Positions 7,963 to 11,962 of a DNA stretch of 11,962 nt are shown here, in pieces. The notes beneath the pieces are model-generated. The model was given only the letters and a program-made list of their open reading frames with translations. It made no database searches and had not been told where the DNA came from. Each line of letters begins with the position of its first letter. Positions within the stretch are counted from its first letter, which is position 1. The position numbers and the translations under genes were made by a program. The stretch is from Acidobacteriota bacterium (GTDB lineage Bacteria; Acidobacteriota; Vicinamibacteria; Vicinamibacterales; 2-12-FULL-66-21): assembly GCA_020200195.1 (NCBI GenBank), contig JAIVJE010000091.1, positions 1-11,962 on the forward strand, given 5' to 3'.

Positions 7963-8010
7963 AGATTCGACGCTCAAGCCGCGCCACTGACGAGCCAGGG
8001 TCGAAAATCA
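7963..8010 (-). repeat. Relic resembling the IS110 3' end
   Basis: The 22 bases at 7989-8010 match 10533-10553, next to the stop of the IS110 transposase, in 20 positions with one gap (shared core GAGCCAGGG..CGAAAATCA). About 20 bases further out both copies also share GACGCTCA (7969-7976 and 10516-10523), preceded by AGAT. Both copies lie in the same orientation. This suggests a shared IS terminal segment, left by an older insertion or by a related element. No transposase code is recognisable beside this copy. Confidence 0.4.
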
Positions 8011-8222
8011 TCCAGTACGGTGTGAGCTACGGTGAGCCACCTCAGCAATAATGCCGACATCTGATTTAGGGTTGGCCGATCCTCGATGACAATCGGCCCA
8101 CCGATGCGAAGATTCGCCTGGCACTTGCTGCATGAGCAGTACAATCCGAGCCTCCAGCGATCCAGACGCTGCACACCCGCGCGACGGAGCCTTGCGGCCC
8201 CGCCTTGGACCCGCGGTGCGCG

Positions 8223-8492
8223 CTACGACGCGGGCGTCAGGTCGAGCGCTTCGACGATACGGACGTACGGCAGCTGCGCCGCGTCGTTGACCTTCCGGAC
8301 ATCGTCGGCGCTCGACGCGTCGAACAGGCACATGCAGCGCGCTTCGCCGGGCACGAACGTGCTTCGGATGTACCGCACCGCCGTCCCGTCGGCGGTGAAC
8401 CGCTGCGACGCGGCAATCGCCGCCTGCTGCGCGCCGGCGAGCTGCGGCATCGTGATGCCCTTCAGATCCCGTTCCACCATGTAGACTGCCAT
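8223..8492 (-). CDS. DUF4242 (SCO4226-like, nickel-binding family) protein
   Basis: Small intact protein of 89 residues on the minus strand. The start (ATG ending at 8492) is supported by a strong ribosome binding site, GGAGGAGAGG on the minus strand at 8505-8496. The sequence is typical of the DUF4242 family: MAVYMVERDLKGITMPQLAG at the start, then RYIRSTFVPGEARCMCLFDA in the middle and VRIVEALDLTP at the end. The fold is a ferredoxin-like alpha/beta barrel in the Streptomyces coelicolor relative SCO4226, which binds nickel. Whether this protein binds a metal is not known, but the CMC pair and the conserved SxFVPGE segment are family hallmarks. It is divergent from the winged-helix/TolB gene, with about 110 bp between the two starts that must hold both promoters. 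No signal peptide, so it is cytoplasmic. Confidence 0.88.
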   Translation of the reverse strand: MAVYMVERDLKGITMPQLAGAQQAAIAASQRFTADGTAVRYIRSTFVPGEARCMCLFDASSADDVRKVNDAAQLPYVRIVEALDLTPAS

Positions 8493-8603
8493 TTGCCTCT
8501 CCTCCAGATATGCTGTAATAACCGCCGCGTTCGTTGGACATCATCGCCGCACGTACCTCCGATGTCTTCAATGCGGCCGTCAAAAACCTTCAAGAATCAT
8601 CAA

Positions 8604-10416
8604 ATGTACAGGTTTGGTTCATTTTGCGTGGATCCGGCGCGGCGCGTCCTCACACGCGACGACCAGCCGCTGCCGGTCACCGGCCGCGCGTTCGACGTCC
8701 TCCTCGCGCTGCTCGATCGCGCGGGACACACCGTGGACAAGGACGATCTGCTTCGCACCGTGTGGCCAGCCACGGTCGTCGAAGAGGCGAACCTCAGCCA
8801 GCAGATCTTCATGCTCAGAAAGCTGCTCGGCCAGCGCGACGACGAACCGTACATAGCGACAGTGCCGCGGCGCGGTTACCAGTTCGTGGCGCCGGTGACG
8901 GCGTCTCCTGATGTCAATCCGGCGGCCGCGCGGGCTGCGGGCATCACTCTACACGACGTGGTGAACTCCACCGCGCGTCTCGAGATTCCCATCGTCGGCG
9001 CGCGGCTTGCAGCCGCGTCGCCGTCGGCGATCGTCGCCGTATCGCGCGACGGGACGCTGATCGCGTATATCGCGGCCGACGGCGCGACGACGCGACTGTA
9101 TCTCCGGCCACTGGATCGCTTTGAGGCGACCCCAATCCCGGGGACGGAGGGCGCGAGCAATCCGTTCTTCTGGCCCAATGGACGATGGATCGGTTTTCAG
9201 GCAGGCCGCCGACTGCTGAAGGTTGCAATCGACGGCGGACCACCGTTTATGCTCACAGATGTTGCGGACGTCCGCGGCGCGACCTGCACCAGTACGGGCG
9301 ACGTCGTGTATGCGCCCGGGCCGGCGACGGGACGGGCGCTACGCCGATGGCCGACTCGTGTGGGCGCGCGGCGGTTCGCTGTTCGCCGCGCCATTCGACC
9401 CGACGAACGTGGCGGTCGATCCGCCCCCGCGCGTCGTTCAGCGCGGCGTGGCGATGAGCGCTACCGGCGTCGCGCATTTCGACTGTTCCGATACCGGCAT
9501 TCTCGTGCACGTGCCGGGCGGGGCCGAGACGCTCCAACGCTCACTCGTGTCTGTCGACCGGAACGGACGGGAAGTTGCACGCCTCACGAGCGGCGATTCG
9601 CTGGAGGAGCCGCGGTTCTCGCGAGATGGCCGCACCATCGTCCTCAGCCTGCGGAGCCGAAGTTCCGACCTGTGGCTGTTCGACATCACGCGCGGCGCGC
9701 TCGGACGCTTGACGTTCGAGGGAGAGAACTTCGCGGCGGTCTGGGGACCGGACGAGAGAACGATCACCTTCAGCGCGAGCCCTGGCGGCGCCTCGACTGG
9801 CGCCGGAGCGGGTGCCGCCAATCTGTTCACGCTGCATCCGGATCGTTCGGAGTCACCCGAACTGCTCATCGCGAGCGAGTTCGATAAGGTCGCCGGCGGA
9901 TGGTCGCCGAATGGTGCAACGCTGGTCTTCACGGAGTACCACCCGGACTCGGGCGCGGATCTCTGGGTCCTCGATCGCGCGGCCGAACGCGTGCAGCCGT
10001 TCATCCGCACGCGGTTCAACGAATATGCGCCGGCGCTCTCGCCGGACGGTCGCTGCCTCGCGTACGTGACCGACGAATCCGGACGCGCGGAGGTTGTCGT
10101 GGTGGCGTTCCCGGATGCAACAGGAAAGCGGCAGCTCTCGACGGACGGTGGCACCGAACCACTGTGGTCGCGCGACGGGTCGGAGCTGTTCTATAGGAGC
10201 GGCCATCGGTTGATGCGTATCGATGTGAGCGGCGGGATCGCGCACGCAGGGATTCCGACGACCCTGTTCGAAGGGCGGTACGTAGCCGGGACGGTGACGC
10301 TTGCCAACTATGACGCGTCGGCGGATGCGACACAGTTCCTGATGGTCGTGGCGGAGGTGCCGATATTGCCGTCCGTGCTGCGAGTGACACTGCAGCGGCG
10401 AAGCGGGATAGCGTAG
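8604..10416 (+). pseudogene. Winged-helix DNA-binding / TolB-like (PD40) propeller protein, frameshift plus deletion
   Basis: Start taken at ATG 8604 (MYRFGSFCVDPARRVL); in-frame ATGs at 8562 and 8571 are alternatives and no site has a clear Shine-Dalgarno. Residues 1-95 form an OmpR/CadC-type winged helix (GRAFDVLLALLDRAG, LLRTVWPATVVEEANLSQQI, FMLRKLLGQ, TVPRRGYQFVAPV). Then follows a PD40/WD40-like beta propeller with repeats such as FSRDGRTIVLSLRSRSSDLW, WSPNGATLVFTEYHPDSGAD and LSPDGRCLAYVTDESGRAEV. The frame changes near 9325-9340: the first part ends at VVYAPGPATG and the second begins at RYADGRLVWARGGSLFAAPF. Relatives common in Acidobacteriota have about 75 more residues between these two points (the LWR..HRWP..LPDG blade). 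A single out-of-frame deletion of about 220 bp explains both effects. The joined product would be about 600 residues. Such proteins are abundant in this phylum and mostly of unknown function. Confidence 0.8.
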
Positions 10417-10430
10417 AGAAGCGGGACAGC
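10401..10430 (+). repeat. Short direct repeat at the stop of the TolB-like gene
   Basis: AAGCGGGATAGC (10401-10412) and AAGCGGGACAGC (10419-10430) match in 11 of 12 positions, 18 bases apart, on either side of the stop codon at 10414-10416. A short slip-type duplication is the simplest explanation. It lies close to the likely end of the IS110 element but is not clearly its boundary. Confidence 0.35.
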
Positions 10431-10495
10431 ATATATCTGCGCTTGGCGCAAGGAAACCAATCCCGGACCGTTGGGTGCACCAACAACATCCACGA

Positions 10496-11827
10496 CTATC
10501 TACCGAGATCGAAGTGACGCTCACACCGTGTCGATGAGCCAGGGCGAAAATCACTCAGGCCGTGGAGGCGCGTGAGAGTCAGTTCGACTTGGTAGCCGAG
10601 GCTGCGGAGTTTGCGGATCATCTTGTGCGCTCGCACCTTCTTCGCCTCGCCGCTGGCTGCCGGCCCGCGCTCTTCGTCGCGTACGCGCTCGTGCAGGATC
10701 TTCCAGATCAATCGACACAGCCGGTGGGTGAGGGCGCCGATGGCCTGCGCATGTCCGAGGCGAGGCACGAGAGGGCGATACACCACGGCGAAGATCGTGC
10801 CTCGGGCCTTGACGGCGGCATTAGCAGCTTGGTTGGGGACGCGGCGCATCTGGCGATTGCCTTTTGGGCAACGGTGACTGTAGTTCTTGCCAGCGCTCTC
10901 CTCCGTGCCGGGGCACGTGCTCATCCACGGAGCGAGGTGCTTCGGTGACGGGAATGTCGCCGCCGCAGCGCCGACTTCCGCAATGATCTGCTGCGCGGAA
11001 TCGACACCGAAGCCCGGGACCTCGGCGAGGCGCTGCACCGCGTCGTGGTGTTCCGCAAGCAGGTCGGCCATCTGCTGATCGAGCTGTCCGAGGTGATCCT
11101 CGATCACGCGCAGCTCGTCGAGCGTGAGCTTCAGCAGCCGACGGTAGACCGGATGCAGTGTCGGACATGCCTGGAAGGCATTGCACAATTGCTCGGGAGT
11201 GGCGCGCAAACGCGGAGCCGCGAGCGCCGCGAGAGCGGCCGGATCGGTTTCCCCGTCCGCCAGCGCCTGCAGCATACGACGGGCTGATGCCAAGCAGATC
11301 GGACACCACACTGGAGACCTTAACGTGGGCTTCCTCGAGGAGCGCCTCCAGCCGATTGTGCAGTTGGACGCGGCTGCGCGTGACTTGACTTGCGGCGCAT
11401 CACCGTTCGCCAGAGCCGCTGCTCCGCGTCGGGCACGAAGCGCAAGGTCAGCTCTTGCGCGACCAACCGCTTCACTAAGCGTTCGGCATCAGGAAAATCC
11501 CTCTTGCGCCCGCCGGCTCCACGATTGGACTGTGGTTGTGCGAGGTGAGCGTGCCGGCAATCGGGCTGGCGGGCGTGAGCGCCCGACGCTTCGGCGTCCA
11601 ATACCGCTCCAACGCTTCCCACACGGGTCGCCAGTGCTGTGCGTCGATTCCATCGCGACTTCGTCGACTGCGCGCTCGACGAGCCAGTCCGCCAGCGCGC
11701 GCAGTTCCGCGGGGCTGGTGCCCACCTTCCGGCGTTCAAACCGGTACTCGCCCTCACCCTCAACGTCGGCCACCACCACGGCCAACATCTTCTTGTGCAT
11801 GTCAATGCCCGCGAAGTGGTACGGCAT
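10496..11827 (-). pseudogene. IS110-family transposase (DEDD + Transposase_20), multiply frameshifted
   Basis: The start at 11827 (MPYHFAGIDMHKK) has a good minus-strand ribosome binding site, GAGGAGA. The N-terminal RuvC-like DEDD domain is recognised by AGIDMHKK with the first catalytic Asp and by VAMEST. The C-terminal Transposase_20 domain is recognised by RLAEVPGFGVDSAQQIIAEV and by CPGTEESAGK with its catalytic-type Ser, followed by RLCRLIWKILHERV. Frames must be changed at about 11641, 11547, 11388 and 11283. At three of these, adding one base (G, C and G) restores the family consensus: AMEST-AQHWRPVWEALE, GTL-HLAQPQSNRG and LLGIS-ARRMLQALADG. Its stretch KRDFPDAERLVKRLVAQELT matches IS110 copies I know from acidobacterial genomes. 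Members of this family insert with the help of a structured bridge RNA from the element's non-coding end. Confidence 0.85.
10533..10553 (-). repeat. IS110 3'-end segment shared with 7989-8010
   Basis: Second copy of the repeat described at 7963-8010. Here it lies within the last codons of the transposase frame (translated as SDFRPGSS), and the shared GACGCTCA follows at 10516-10523. Because the segment recurs next to no transposase on the left, it may belong to the element's terminus rather than to the protein, which would put the true end of the transposase slightly earlier. Confidence 0.4.
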
Positions 11828-11962
11828 CGGTCTCTCCTCGTGGGAGCGGAGAGCGTGCCTCATCGCATCACTCAGGGTCGCGAGCTATCGCAGTTCTCGC
11901 AGAGAGAACGGGACGACGCTCAATTATTCGGTCAATCACGCACGCTCCGGGTCAAACAGTTG
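11828..11962 (-). ncRNA. IS110 leader with two hairpins, candidate bridge RNA region
   Basis: The 135 bases upstream of the transposase start contain two perfect 6-bp inverted repeats. CTCTCC/GGAGAG lies at 11832-11837 with 11848-11853, and GTTCTC/GAGAAC at 11893-11898 with 11904-11909 around a five-base loop. The first contains the ribosome binding site of the transposase, so it could also sequester it. In IS110 elements such as IS621 this leader encodes the bridge RNA that pairs with target and donor DNA. The hairpins are seen; the RNA is inferred, and its distal part may be outside the window. Confidence 0.35.

Larger units (their letters stand above)
7882..8222. other. 340-bp intergenic stretch after the operon
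   Basis: No convincing gene is present. The short frames across it lack a ribosome binding site and match no family I know. It holds a palindrome right after the operon stop (7886-7899) and a segment resembling the end of the IS110 element on the right (7963-8010). A minus-strand frame ending in DDFRPWLVSG at about 7990 is probably only the translation of that relic. The region beyond 8050 shows nothing recognisable. Confidence 0.5.
10431..11962 (-). mobile_element. IS110-family insertion sequence, degraded, right part cut by window edge
   Basis: The element is defined by its transposase (11827 down to 10496, minus strand) plus flanks. The exact ends cannot be fixed: IS110 elements have no long terminal inverted repeats. 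The left boundary given here is the first base after the short direct repeat and is only approximate; the transposase-distal end lies between 10417 and 10507. The 5' leader (11828-11962) runs to the window edge and holds two perfect hairpin arms. The copy cannot make an intact transposase as written, so it could move only if supplied by a sister copy. Confidence 0.7.

Noticed and set aside
7974..8174. Minus-strand frame with CSCSKC and DDFRPWL
   Set aside because: No ribosome binding site and no known family; the end coincides with the IS-end-like repeat, so coding is unlikely.
9438..10154. 238-codon minus-strand frame over the TolB-like gene
   Set aside because: Low-complexity Ser/Arg/Pro composition, opposite to well-recognised PD40 repeats.
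10438..10450. TGCGC-TTG-GCGCA hairpin as a terminator
   Set aside because: The loop is only three bases, the stem five, and no T-run follows on either strand.

Overview
The window is GC-rich DNA (roughly 60-65 %). Its gene families (large winged-helix/TolB-like proteins, an IS110 element of a type common in soil Acidobacteriota, a DUF4242 protein, a ChrB/MFS cluster) suggest an acidobacterium, perhaps Vicinamibacteria. This assignment is inferred from family content, not from a marker gene. No rRNA, tRNA or CRISPR array was seen.

Left part (130-7881, + strand): one tightly packed operon of eight genes. In order they are a secreted, His-rich DUF1259 protein; a ChrB-type chromate-resistance/regulator protein; an MFS exporter-like transporter; a small secreted DUF1080/LamG-like protein; a periplasmic substrate-binding protein of the ferric-iron/2-aminoethylphosphonate family; its fused two-domain permease; its ATPase; and a small predicted outer-membrane beta-barrel. 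Most junctions are 4-bp ATGA/GTGA overlaps or gaps of 3-21 bp, so the genes are probably co-transcribed and translationally coupled. Together they look like an envelope-spanning metal or oxyanion handling cassette: sensing (ChrB), export (MFS), capture and import (ABC importer) and outer-membrane passage (barrel). No chrA is present in the window. The substrate is not established.

Middle (7882-10416): a 340-bp intergenic stretch holding a possible IS-end relic; a small DUF4242 (SCO4226-like, nickel-binding family) gene on the minus strand; and, divergent from it, a large gene for a winged-helix DNA-binding domain fused to a TolB/PD40 propeller.

Right end (about 10417-11962): an IS110-family insertion sequence on the minus strand whose transposase is broken in at least four places. 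Its leader, with two hairpins, runs to the window edge.

A striking overall feature is the number of broken frames. chrB and the MFS gene each carry a single-base indel, the transposase carries several, and the permease and the TolB-like gene each seem to lack an internal block of about 60-75 residues together with a frame change. Several of the single-base events are losses or gains in short G or C runs, so sequencing or assembly error is a serious alternative to true gene decay.
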